Shown: positions 26,289-35,459 of the stretch, one piece after another
How the letters are laid out: every line of letters starts with the position of its first letter
How positions within the stretch are numbered: position 1 is the first letter of the stretch
Source: Salsipaludibacter sp963735045
GTDB taxonomy: Bacteria > Actinomycetota > Nitriliruptoria > Nitriliruptorales > Nitriliruptoraceae
Direction of reading: 5' to 3'
NCBI GenBank assembly: GCA_963735045.1
Contig: CAVTIZ010000002.1
Location: forward strand, 744,001-808,000
DNA: 64,000 nucleotides
Made by a program: the position numbers and the translations under genes
Notes under the pieces: generated by a model
Seen by the model: the letters and a program-made list of their open reading frames with translations, nothing else
Database searches by the model: none
What the model was told of the DNA's origin: nothing

Positions 26289-26292
<4 letters not shown>
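25513..26292 (-). CDS. pgl: 6-phosphogluconolactonase
   Basis: A 259-residue DevB/NagB-fold enzyme that hydrolyses 6-phosphogluconolactone to 6-phosphogluconate, the second step of the oxidative pentose-phosphate pathway. Motifs: LGLVGGSSVADVHVALA, TITMADERAVPTGSDERNW (the ADER(x)VP signature) and VVLLGLGPDGHVASLFPG, which holds the catalytic His in GPDGH. The ATG overlaps the gnd stop by 4 bp (ATGA), so translation is coupled. With zwf and gnd immediately upstream, all three oxidative-branch enzymes come from one operon. Confidence 0.95.
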
Positions 26293-27350
<1,058 letters not shown>

Positions 27351-27360
27351 GGTGTGGCCT

Positions 27361-28767
27361 TCAGTCGTGGAGGGGCGGCAACCAGCCGCCGGGGGGTTCG
27401 ACCCGTCGTGCCTCGGCCGGACCCGGCTGGCCCGGCTCGTAGACGTGGACGGGGCCGGGCTCCTCGAGCAGGGGCTCGACCGCCTCCCACGCCGCCAGCA
27501 CGGAGTCCGAGCGGGCGAACAGGGTGCTGTCACCCAGCAGGGCGTCGCCGAGCAGGCGGGCATAGGCCTCGGTGTGGCGACCCTGGCGGTCGTCCCAGCG
27601 ATAGGTCATCAGGACCGACTCGGTCTCGATGTGTTCACCCGGCTTCTTGAGCTGGACGCCGAGGTCGATCCGCTCGGCCGGCTTGATGCGGAACCGGAGC
27701 GTGTTGGGGTCGGGCTCGTCCATGCCCTCACCGCGGTACAGCGCCAGCGGTGGCTGCTTGAAGACCACGGCGATCTCGGTGCGGGTCTCGTCCATGGCCT
27801 TGCCGGCCCGGATGTGGATCGGCACGTCGGCCCAGCGCCACGTGTCCACGTTCACGATCAGGGACACGAACGTCTCGGTGGTCGAGTCGGCCGGGATCTG
27901 GTCGACGTCGAGGTAGCCGTCGTACTGGCCACGGACCATGTCCTGGGGTCGGATCGGGCGCAGGGCACGCAGCACCTTGGCCTTCTCGTCGCGGAGCGCC
28001 TCGGGGTCGTCGGACACGGGTGGGTCGGCCAGGATCAGCGCCATCACCTGCAGCAGGTGGTTCTGGACCACGTCACGCATGGCCCCCACGCTGTCGTAGA
28101 AGCCCCCACGGCCGTCGATGCCGAAGTCCTCCGCCATGGTGATCTGGAGGTGGTCGACGTGGTGGCGATGCAGCAGGGTGTCCAGCACCGGGTTGGCCAG
28201 CCGGAACAGCATCACGTCGAGCACGGTCTCCTTGCCCAGGAAGTGGTCGATCCGGTAGATCAGTTCCTCGGGGAAGGTGTCCTGCAACAGGTCGTCGAGC
28301 TCGCGGGCGGACTCGAGGTCACGCCCGAACGGCTTCTCGACGACGACGCCGCCGCCACGCTGGTTCGCCCCGATCATGTCCAGGCCGTCGATGACCTCGT
28401 CGAACAGCGACGGGGGGATGGCGAGGTAGGCCAGGGGCCGGGAGCAGTCCTCCAGGAGTTCGTTGAGACGCTGGAAGGTGGCCGTGTCGTTGTAGTCGCC
28501 CTGGACGTACTCGAGACGGTCGATCACGGTGCGCATCGCGGTCTCGTCGAGATCCTCCACCTCCTCGCGCATCGCCGACTCGGCCCGGTCACGCAGGTCC
28601 TGGACGGTCCAGTCGGACCGCGCGACGCCGATCACGGGGAAGTCCAGGTCCTGGTCACGTTCGAGGTCGTGCAGGGCCGGGAACAACTTCTTGTAGGCGA
28701 GGTCGCCCGTGATCCCGAACAGGACCAGGGCGTCACTGCGATCGAGGTCGTCGTGGTCGTCGCGCAT
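27361..28767 (-). CDS. zwf: Glucose-6-phosphate 1-dehydrogenase
   Basis: A 468-residue G6PDH, first enzyme of the oxidative pentose-phosphate pathway, making NADPH. The dinucleotide site is FGITGDLAYKKLFPAL (17-32), with Thr where most bacteria have Ser (GxxGDLA retained). The active-site signature RIDHFLGKE (~190-198) is complete. VEKPFG and HIRAGKAMDETRTEI are the other conserved blocks. First gene of zwf-gnd-pgl, with 10 bp to gnd. The ATG at 28767 has AAAGG upstream; the frame stays open further upstream but without homology. No opcA or tal gene is linked here. Confidence 0.96.
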   Translation of the reverse strand: MRDDHDDLDRSDALVLFGITGDLAYKKLFPALHDLERDQDLDFPVIGVARSDWTVQDLRDRAESAMREEVEDLDETAMRTVIDRLEYVQGDYNDTATFQRLNELLEDCSRPLAYLAIPPSLFDEVIDGLDMIGANQRGGGVVVEKPFGRDLESARELDDLLQDTFPEELIYRIDHFLGKETVLDVMLFRLANPVLDTLLHRHHVDHLQITMAEDFGIDGRGGFYDSVGAMRDVVQNHLLQVMALILADPPVSDDPEALRDEKAKVLRALRPIRPQDMVRGQYDGYLDVDQIPADSTTETFVSLIVNVDTWRWADVPIHIRAGKAMDETRTEIAVVFKQPPLALYRGEGMDEPDPNTLRFRIKPAERIDLGVQLKKPGEHIETESVLMTYRWDDRQGRHTEAYARLLGDALLGDSTLFARSDSVLAAWEAVEPLLEEPGPVHVYEPGQPGPAEARRVEPPGGWLPPLHD

Positions 28768-28865
28768 GGGGGTGGCCTTTCGTCGACGCCACGCTATCGG
28801 CGTGCCGTCGTGGACCTGCGTGGCCTCGCGGCCAACGGCCATCCTGGCGGGCGCCCACGGGGGCG

Positions 28866-30995
28866 TCACCGACCCGAGGTGACCACGCAGTCCTCGGGCG
28901 GCTCCCCGTTGGCGGGGAAGGCCCGGGCCAGGGCGTCCGCGATGCGCGCCGAGCGCTGCTGGTAGCCCGGGGTGGTGTAGTGGATGCCGTCGGAGATGAA
29001 CCATGCGGTGTCGACCTCGGAGCGCCAGTCGTAGATCCGCATGTTGGGGTAGGTGTCGCAGGCCGCCAGCAGGGCGTCGTTCCAGGCCTGCGCGCCGGCG
29101 TCGGAGTACGGGGTGTCGTCCAGCAGCGTCTTGGTCGTCAGCCACAGGGCGGGTTCACCGTCGATGGGTTCCATCACCCGAGCGATGCGCTCGTCGAAGT
29201 CCACGGCCCCGCCGACGGCCTGGTTCGCGGCCTCGTTCGTGCCCAGCGCGTACACCCAGCATCCGCCCTCCCCGGCCGCCAGCCGTGCCTCCACGCGGTC
29301 GGGTGCGTTGGGGTGGTCCTGGTAGCGCTCGACGGTCGACATCGCCCCGTCGATCTCGGCGTGGAACTCCTCCACGCCCACGTCGGCGTAGCGGGCGTCG
29401 ATCTGGTCGGCCGGGTCGGGCAGGTAGTTGTCGTCGGTCAGCCCGACGGAGGTGGAGTCACCGACGTGGACCAGGCTGGTGCACGACGTCCGGCCCGGCT
29501 CCCCGACCTCGGGTGCGGCGGTGGTCGTCGGACTCGGGGTGACGACCGGCTCCGACGGTTCGGATGCGGGGTCGCTGGCGCTCGCGGTCTCGCCGGGTGT
29601 CGGGCTCGGGGTGTCGGGGGAGGTGTCGGGGGAGGTGTCGACGGGGTCCGGGGGTGGCGTCGGCGACGGGGCGGCGGCCGGTTCCGGGCTGGGCACCGGC
29701 GGCGACAGCTGGTCGGCGGCGGCCGGTGGCTGGCGCAGCCCCCCGCCGAGCAGTCCGACCGAGGTCAGGGTGATGCTGGCCACGGCGGCCAGGATCGCCG
29801 TGCCACGCAGGGCCGACGGCGCCGACGACCACGACCACGACCTCGGCTCGACCTGGGGTCGCCGGTCGACCAGCACGCCGATGCCGTGCCGGCGGATCGG
29901 GTCCTCCAGCAGGCGCCACGACAGGGCGGCCAGCCCCACCGTGACCGCGATCTGGATGGTCCCCCGGAGGACCGGGGCCTCCGGCAGCACCGTGTCGGGC
30001 GTGAAGGTGATGACGGGCAGGTGCCACAGGTAGATGCCGTACGAACGGGCCCCGATCCAGGCCAGCGGCGCGATGCCCAGTGCCGCACCCAGGCGGGAGG
30101 CGGGGTGGACCACGACGGCAACCAGCAGCGCGGTCGCCAGCGACAGCGCGAGCAGGCCCCAGCGGTACAGCGACAACGAGAAGGGGTCGGTGAAGGCCAT
30201 CAGCGCGAGCACGACCAGCAGGGCGCCGATGCCGAGCCCGTCCACGATGGCCCGTGCCCGAGGGACGATCCGGTCGGTGAGGCGCTCGGGTCGCCAGTAC
30301 ATCGCGACGACCGCCCCGATCAGCAGCCCGCCGGCGCGGGTGTCGGTGCCCTCGTAGGCACGGGTGTTGTCGAAGCCCGGGTGGGCCAGGGCGGCCATCA
30401 CGACGAACGACAACGCGGCCACCCCGAGGGTGGTCAGCGCCACCCGCGACATCCGGCCCCGGAAGACGCGCAGCATCCCGAGCAGCACCAGTGGCCACAC
30501 CAGGTAGAACTGTTCCTCGACCGCCAACGACCACAGGTGGTCCAGTGCGCCGGGCCCGGCGAACCGTTCGAAGTAGGAGATGCCGCCCGCGATGGTGGTC
30601 CAGTTGCTGACGTAGAAGAGTGCGGCCAGGGACTCCCGGACGCGCACCGCGAGATCCCACGGGGCCACCAGCGCCGTGGCCGCCAGCACCGCCACCAGCA
30701 GCAGCACGACGGCGGGCAGGAGACGCCGGAACCGACGTCGCCAGAACCGCGCGAGGTCCACGCCGCCGCTGTCGTCCCAACTGCGCAGCAGGATGGTGGT
30801 GATGAGGTAGCCGCTCAGGGTGAAGAACATGCCCACGCCGAGCAGTCCGCCGCCCATGCCGGGCACGTCGAGGTGGTAGCCGAGCACGGCCAGCACGGCC
30901 ACCGCCCGCAGGCCGTCCAGGCCCGGGAGGTAGCGCATGCGGTCGGAGACGGGGCGTGGCATGGGTGCTCGCTCGACAGGTTCGGGTCGGTGCAT
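28866..30995 (-). CDS. OatA-like acyltransferase (acyltransferase-3 + SGNH domain)
   Basis: A 709-residue membrane O-acyltransferase. Residues ~20-380 form the acyltransferase-3 domain: YLPGLDGLRAVAVLAVLGYH with the catalytic His, FFTLSGYLITTILL, RFWRRRFRRLLPA and LWSLAVEEQFYLVWP. A ~80-residue Pro/Ser/Thr linker follows a last helix (~395-420). The C-terminal SGNH domain has LVHVGDSTSVG (Ser) and SDGIHYTTPGY (Asp/His). OatA-type enzymes move acetyl from the cytosol to cell-wall glycans. Alternative start ATG 30962 loses 11 residues; no ribosome site decides between them. Confidence 0.92.
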   Translation of the reverse strand: MHRPEPVERAPMPRPVSDRMRYLPGLDGLRAVAVLAVLGYHLDVPGMGGGLLGVGMFFTLSGYLITTILLRSWDDSGGVDLARFWRRRFRRLLPAVVLLLVAVLAATALVAPWDLAVRVRESLAALFYVSNWTTIAGGISYFERFAGPGALDHLWSLAVEEQFYLVWPLVLLGMLRVFRGRMSRVALTTLGVAALSFVVMAALAHPGFDNTRAYEGTDTRAGGLLIGAVVAMYWRPERLTDRIVPRARAIVDGLGIGALLVVLALMAFTDPFSLSLYRWGLLALSLATALLVAVVVHPASRLGAALGIAPLAWIGARSYGIYLWHLPVITFTPDTVLPEAPVLRGTIQIAVTVGLAALSWRLLEDPIRRHGIGVLVDRRPQVEPRSWSWSSAPSALRGTAILAAVASITLTSVGLLGGGLRQPPAAADQLSPPVPSPEPAAAPSPTPPPDPVDTSPDTSPDTPSPTPGETASASDPASEPSEPVVTPSPTTTAAPEVGEPGRTSCTSLVHVGDSTSVGLTDDNYLPDPADQIDARYADVGVEEFHAEIDGAMSTVERYQDHPNAPDRVEARLAAGEGGCWVYALGTNEAANQAVGGAVDFDERIARVMEPIDGEPALWLTTKTLLDDTPYSDAGAQAWNDALLAACDTYPNMRIYDWRSEVDTAWFISDGIHYTTPGYQQRSARIADALARAFPANGEPPEDCVVTSGR

Positions 30996-31735
30996 GGACG
31001 CCGGCGGTGGGCCAACCCTACGTCCACGATCGTGCGTGGTCCCGGAGGGAGGTCGACGCGGGTCGGGACGGCCTCACCACGGCCCCGCAGGGGGCAGGTG
31101 CGGGTCCAGCTGCGGGTCGGCTGTCGGGGTCGTCGGACGCCTGCGGACGGCCCACCCGAGGGAGTCCCCCGACCGTCGGAATCGACGCAAGAAGTCTACG
31201 CCACGTCACGTCCCGGACCGCTGTGGCCACCCTGTCCGTCCCACCCCGTCCGTCCCGGACCGGACCCGCCCGACCCCCGGCCCGGTGGGGGTCGGGATGG
31301 CCTCCCGCGCGCTGACGACGTCCATGCCCCGTCCCGCCGACCCCGCCAGTGGGCCGTGCGGGCACTGCGCCGTGGTCGCCCGCGGCCTGGGCAACCGCGT
31401 CGGCGACCGACTCGGAGTCGTCCCCAGGAGGACAACCTCGACCTCGAGTTGACGGTGAGGGAGATCGGTTCGTCTCCGGGCCGTGCCACAGGTCGCCGCG
31501 ACTCCGTCGAGCGCCTCGCCGAGCGGGCGATCGTCTCCACCGACCACGCCGAGGCCAGGCTGGACGCGCTCCAGGCGCACGACCCGACGCCGCGCGGCCA
31601 CCTCACCCGGCGGGCCACGCTGCTGCTGACCTGGGGTGGCACGGACCGGGGTCGAGCCCCGCGACCATCGGCGGTAGCGTGGCGCGGCGCACGTCGCGGA
31701 CGTCGACGACCGCGCGGGGAAGGTGGTGGCAGGCG
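30996..31735. other. 740-bp spacer; possible decayed ORF at 31449-31670
   Basis: No confident gene lies between the acyltransferase and the GDSL hydrolase. From about 31449 (+) a frame with strongly coding-like third positions reads ELTVREIGSS, then SVERLAERAI and HAEARLDALQAHDPTP. This weakly recalls ribosome hibernation factors, then turns into arginine-rich noise after ~31670 without a stop. It may be a remnant or chance. A TAGCGT hexamer near 31675 could be the -10 for the following gene. Confidence 0.3.
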
Positions 31736-32632
31736 ATGGCGACCGATCACGACGCGACCCGTGGTGTCTGGCCACGGCTGGCGGGAGCCGACGGGCGGGT
31801 GCGCTACGCGGCCCTGGGCGATTCGTCCACCGAGGGCATGTGTGACCCCGACGGACACGGCGGCTGGGTCGGATGGTCGCAACGCCTGGCCCGACGCATG
31901 GCCGAGGTCCATGGCGAGATCGACTGGGCGAACCTGGCCGTCCGGGGCCGGACCGCGCGCGAGGTGCTGGTCGGCCAGCTCGCGCCGGCCGTGGCGCTCG
32001 CCCCGAGCGTGGTGACGGTCGTCGCCGGGATGAACGACCTGCTGCGGGTGGGCCGGCCGGTCGCCCGCATCCTCGAGGACCTGGGCGTGGTGCACCACAC
32101 CCTGTCGGCCACCGGCGCGACGGTCGTGACCGTCACGCTGCCCGACCTTGCGGAGGTGGTGGCCATGGCCCGTCCGCTGCGGGGACGCGTCGCGGCCCTC
32201 AACGACGGCATCCGGGCCTTCGCCGACGACGGGGTGGTCGTGGTCGACCTGGCCGCGAGCGCGGTCGCCACCGACCCCCGGTTGTGGGCCGAGGACCGCC
32301 TCCATGCCAACGCGCTCGGCCACGAGCGCATCGCCGAGGGCCTCGCCGCGGGCCTCGGCCTGCCGTCGACGACCTGGGACACCCCCTTCGACAGCCCGCC
32401 GACGCCCGATGACGTCGGCGACCATGCGGCCTGGCGCCGGACCCACCTCGCCCCGTGGCTCGGACGCCGGTTGCGCGGGGTGTCGTCGGGTCGCGACCTC
32501 GGTCCCCGTCACCCCGACTGGACCACGGTCTCCGCGACGTCGAGCCCGACCGGCACAGCGACGGCCGGTGCGTGGGGGTCGGTCGGTGGGGCCGACGACA
32601 CCGTCGAGCGGACCGAGTCCCAGGTGCGCTGA
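31736..32632 (+). CDS. SGNH/GDSL-family hydrolase
   Basis: A 298-residue cytosolic SGNH esterase. Block I is YAALGDSSTEG with nucleophile Ser30, block III GMNDLL with the oxyanion Asn, and block V EDRLHANALGH with the catalytic Asp/His. It is the actinobacterial type close to lipase/acylhydrolase SCO1725-like proteins; the ester substrate is unknown. The ATG has GGCAGGCG upstream. The last ~60 residues (after LAPWLGRRLRG) are low complexity, and their DNA overlaps the 3' end of the convergent J-domain gene by 124 bp. Confidence 0.9.
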   Translation: MATDHDATRGVWPRLAGADGRVRYAALGDSSTEGMCDPDGHGGWVGWSQRLARRMAEVHGEIDWANLAVRGRTAREVLVGQLAPAVALAPSVVTVVAGMNDLLRVGRPVARILEDLGVVHHTLSATGATVVTVTLPDLAEVVAMARPLRGRVAALNDGIRAFADDGVVVVDLAASAVATDPRLWAEDRLHANALGHERIAEGLAAGLGLPSTTWDTPFDSPPTPDDVGDHAAWRRTHLAPWLGRRLRGVSSGRDLGPRHPDWTTVSATSSPTGTATAGAWGSVGGADDTVERTESQVR

Positions 32633-33165
32633 CCGGCGTCGGTGCCCAGGACCCACACGGCGGCGACCAGGCCGGCCAGCAGGAGCCAGGCGACGGCGTT
32701 GAGGAATCGAGCACCCCGGGAACGGCGACGGGTGCCCGGTTCGGGGCGGGAGCTCGCCGTGCGCCCCCGGCGACCGCCACGCGACGGGGCCGCGCGGCGG
32801 GGCGGCGGGGGCGGGGTTCGTCCCCAGCGTCCCTGCCCCGGGACGTCGTCGAACTCCGCGGCCGCGGCCCGGCGGTAGTCCCAGGTGCCCTCGTCGACGT
32901 GCTCGCCGGGGTGGCGGTCGACCGCACCGGGCGCCCGACCGACCCTGGCCTGGTTGGCCTGGTACCGGGCGAGCGCGGCCGGGTCGTTGAGCAGGTGGAA
33001 GGCGCTGGTCACCTCCGCCATGCGGTCGGCCTCGGCGCGCTGCACCTCGGGTGGCTCACCGACGTGGCGGTCCGGGTGGTGGCGTCGGACCAGGGCCCGG
33101 TAGGCCGCCCGGATCTCCGCGTCGTCGGCATCGGACGACACGCCCAACACCTCGTGCGGTTCCAC
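32509..33165 (-). CDS. J-domain membrane protein
   Basis: A 218-residue protein with an N-terminal J domain (residues ~3-70: HEVLGVSSDADDAEIRAAYR, then the HPD motif in RRHHPDRH, then FHLLNDPAALARYQ). An Arg/Pro-rich linker and one transmembrane helix (~155-177, FLNAVAWLLLAGLVAAVWVL) follow. It would recruit DnaK to the membrane. No Gly/Phe or zinc-finger domain is present, so it is not DnaJ itself. The GTG at 33165 with GAAGGG upstream is preferred because the J domain starts directly after it. Overlaps the SGNH gene tail to tail by 124 bp. Confidence 0.88.
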   Translation of the reverse strand: MEPHEVLGVSSDADDAEIRAAYRALVRRHHPDRHVGEPPEVQRAEADRMAEVTSAFHLLNDPAALARYQANQARVGRAPGAVDRHPGEHVDEGTWDYRRAAAAEFDDVPGQGRWGRTPPPPPRRAAPSRGGRRGRTASSRPEPGTRRRSRGARFLNAVAWLLLAGLVAAVWVLGTDAGQRTWDSVRSTVSSAPPTDPHAPAVAVPVGLDVAETVVQSG

Positions 33166-33231
33166 GCTCGTGCCCTTCGTCCAGCGGACCGGCCCCAGTC
33201 GTACGACGGTACCCGCCACGCCGCCAGCGGG

Positions 33232-34167
33232 TCACCCCCCGGAGGCGTCCCGACCCGGTCGCAACGCCCGGCCGAGGCGTTCGTCGGCGTCGAGCGTGAG
33301 GACGTCGAAGGGCATGTCGATGTCGGCGTCGTTGTAGGCGTCGAACAGGGCCCGCACCACGCGGTCCTGGACGGCGCGGACGTCGGACTGGCGCGAGGCG
33401 GTCCAGTAGCGCACGTCCAGGACGATCGCCGACGAGCCGTGCTCGACGGCGTACACCTGGGGCGCCGGTTCGTCGATCACCCCGTCGACGGTGGCCAGTG
33501 CGGCGGTGGTCACCTCGGTGACCTGGTCCAGGTCCGAGTCGTAGCCGACCCCGGTGACGAAGCTGGACCGGATGGTGTCGTGGGCGGTCTGGACGGTGAT
33601 GGCATTGGTGTAGACGTCCTGGTTGGGGACGACGACCAGGCGGTTGTCGAAGGTGGTGAGGCGGGTCTCGCGGATGGTGATGCCCTCGACCGTCCCCGCC
33701 AGCCCGTCGACCTCGATCTGGTCCCCGGACACGAACGGTTGCCGGAAGATCAGCAGGATGCCGGCCAGCAGGTTGGACAGGATGTCCTGGAAGGCGAACC
33801 CGGCGGCGATCCCCAGCACCCCCATGCCGGCCAGGAGGGTCGCCACGTCCACGGAGGGGAACACGATCGCCACGGCGGCGAACACCGCGAGGAAGCGGAT
33901 GGCCACGGCCACCAACGTGGCGAACACCTGCCCGAAGCTGGGCGTGCGCAATCGGGCCAGGCGCGGCTGCACCAGCCGCCGGACCAGCCCCGCCACCAGC
34001 CAGCCCACCACCAGCACGACCAGGGCGATCCCCACTCGCGGCAGCACCGCCAGCGTCGTCTCGCCCATCGACCGCACGGACTCGACGATGGTGTCGAGGT
34101 CCGGATCTGCCGACTCGGACTGGGCGACCCATCGGGCCGGCGGTCGGGCGAGCAGCGTCAGGACCAT
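33232..34167 (-). CDS. MscS-family mechanosensitive channel
   Basis: A 311-residue small-conductance mechanosensitive channel. Three N-terminal membrane helices (~40-62, 80-102, 108-128) lead to the pore helix and MscS signature FAFQDILSNLLAGILLIFRQ, then PFVSGDQIEVDGLAGTVEGI (beta domain) and VVPNQDVYTNAI. The C-terminal alpha/beta vestibule ends near residue 290. It releases solutes on hypo-osmotic shock. The ATG at 34167 has GGAGGGAT at ideal distance. Divergent from cobT across a spacer with a 12-bp repeat array. Confidence 0.94.
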   Translation of the reverse strand: MVLTLLARPPARWVAQSESADPDLDTIVESVRSMGETTLAVLPRVGIALVVLVVGWLVAGLVRRLVQPRLARLRTPSFGQVFATLVAVAIRFLAVFAAVAIVFPSVDVATLLAGMGVLGIAAGFAFQDILSNLLAGILLIFRQPFVSGDQIEVDGLAGTVEGITIRETRLTTFDNRLVVVPNQDVYTNAITVQTAHDTIRSSFVTGVGYDSDLDQVTEVTTAALATVDGVIDEPAPQVYAVEHGSSAIVLDVRYWTASRQSDVRAVQDRVVRALFDAYNDADIDMPFDVLTLDADERLGRALRPGRDASGG

Positions 34168-34253
34168 GGATCCCTCCGGACGGGATGGCGTGGGGGCTCG
34201 GTCGGCGACCGTAGCCTCGGTCGCGTCCCCGCCCGGCGTCCAGGAGGCCTCCC

Positions 34254-34313
34254 GTGCCAGGTCCCGTGCCAGGTCCCGCGCCAGGTCCCGCGCCAGGTCC
34301 CGCGACGCGTCGT
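34254..34313. repeat. 12-bp tandem repeat GYGCCAGGTCCC, five units
   Basis: Five contiguous units with only a C/T change at position 2, in the mscS-cobT divergence, ending 24 bp before the cobT ATG. The core GCCAGGTCC is shared with the 16533 array 18 kb away. The frame is open through it, but cobT homology begins only after 34338. Confidence 0.85.
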
Positions 34314-34337
34314 GTGCTGTCGGGGCGTCGCGACCAC

Positions 34338-35360
34338 ATGGCTCGCAACGACCCCGAGGCAACCGCCGCGGCACGCCACCGCTCCGCCGCCCAGGCCAAG
34401 CCGGTCGGCAGCCTCGGGCGGCTGGAGGACCTGGGTGCTCGACTGGCCGGGATCCACGGGGCCTGTCCACCACCGGTCCCCGGGACGCCGGCCCTGCTGG
34501 TGTTCGCCGGCGACCACGGGGTGCTGGCGACCGGCGTCAGCCCGTGGCCACAGGAGGTCACCGCCCTGATGGTGGCCAACCTGTGCACCGGTGGTGCCGC
34601 CGCGAACGCCATCGCCGCCACGGTCGGGGCCTCGGTGACCGTCGTCGACGTCGGTGTGGCCACCGACCTGCCCAGCGCCGTTCGCGACCACCCGCGCCTG
34701 CGACGTCGTCGGGTGCGGGCCGGCACGCGTGACCTGTCCACCGAGGACGCGCTGACCGACGCCGAGGTCGATGCCGCCCTGGTGGTCGGTGCCGAGGTCG
34801 TGGACGAGGCACTCGACGCCGGCGCGGACCTGGTGGTGCTGGGGGACATGGGCATCGGCAACACGACCCCGTCGGCGGCACTGGTGGCCGCCACCGTGGG
34901 CGTGCCGGCAGCGGTGGCCACCGGTCGGGGCACCGGCGTCGACGACCGTGGCCTGGACCGCAAGGTCGCGGTGGTCCGCGACGCCGTGGCGCGGGTCGGC
35001 CACCGGGACCCGTTGGGGCTGCTGGCCGGGTTCGGCGGGCTGGAACACGCCGCGATGGTCGGTGCCGTGGTGGCCGCCGCGGCCCGGCGGGTCCCGGTCG
35101 TGCTGGACGGCGTGATCACGGACGCAGCCGCGCTGGTGGCGGTGGCGTGGTGCCCGGCGGTGCGTGACGTGCTGGTGGCCGGGCACCGTTCGGCCGAGCC
35201 GGGTGCCACGGTCGCGCTGGACCACCTCGACCTGCGACCCGTCGTCGACCTGGGGCTGCGGTTGGGGGAGGGAACCGGCGGGCTGCTGGCCGTCCCGGCC
35301 GTGCAGGCGTCGGCTGCCACGTTGCAGTCCATGGCCTTCCTCGACGATCGGCCCGAGTGA
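34338..35360 (+). CDS. cobT: Nicotinate-nucleotide--dimethylbenzimidazole phosphoribosyltransferase
   Basis: A 340-residue CobT. It transfers the ribose phosphate from nicotinate mononucleotide to 5,6-dimethylbenzimidazole to form alpha-ribazole phosphate, the lower ligand of cobalamin. Conserved blocks: QAKPVGSLGRLEDLGARLAG at the start, VFAGDHGV, LGDMGIGNTTPSAAL, and FGGLEHAAMVGA. The catalytic Glu is expected near the C-terminus; LRLGEGTGGLLA carries it. The ATG at 34338 precedes the normal family start. No other cobalamin gene is in the window, so this is an isolated lower-ligand assembly gene. Confidence 0.95.
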   Translation: MARNDPEATAAARHRSAAQAKPVGSLGRLEDLGARLAGIHGACPPPVPGTPALLVFAGDHGVLATGVSPWPQEVTALMVANLCTGGAAANAIAATVGASVTVVDVGVATDLPSAVRDHPRLRRRRVRAGTRDLSTEDALTDAEVDAALVVGAEVVDEALDAGADLVVLGDMGIGNTTPSAALVAATVGVPAAVATGRGTGVDDRGLDRKVAVVRDAVARVGHRDPLGLLAGFGGLEHAAMVGAVVAAAARRVPVVLDGVITDAAALVAVAWCPAVRDVLVAGHRSAEPGATVALDHLDLRPVVDLGLRLGEGTGGLLAVPAVQASAATLQSMAFLDDRPE

Positions 35361-35459
35361 CCGCCGCCGGCGTCGCCCCGACCCACCGGGCGGGCCGACC
35401 GGGCAGGGGCGGGGCTGGTGCGGCACGCTCGGGGCACGTCGTCGTCACGAGGAGCCGGG

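Noticed and set aside
28980..32015. A 1011-codon plus-strand frame antisense to the acyltransferase
   Set aside because: No domain until ~31449; most is antisense to a clear OatA-like protein. Only the short segment noted in the spacer is of possible interest.
34168..34337. Cobalamin riboswitch before cobT
   Set aside because: The spacer is short, filled largely by a 12-bp repeat, and shows none of the conserved B12-box sequence.
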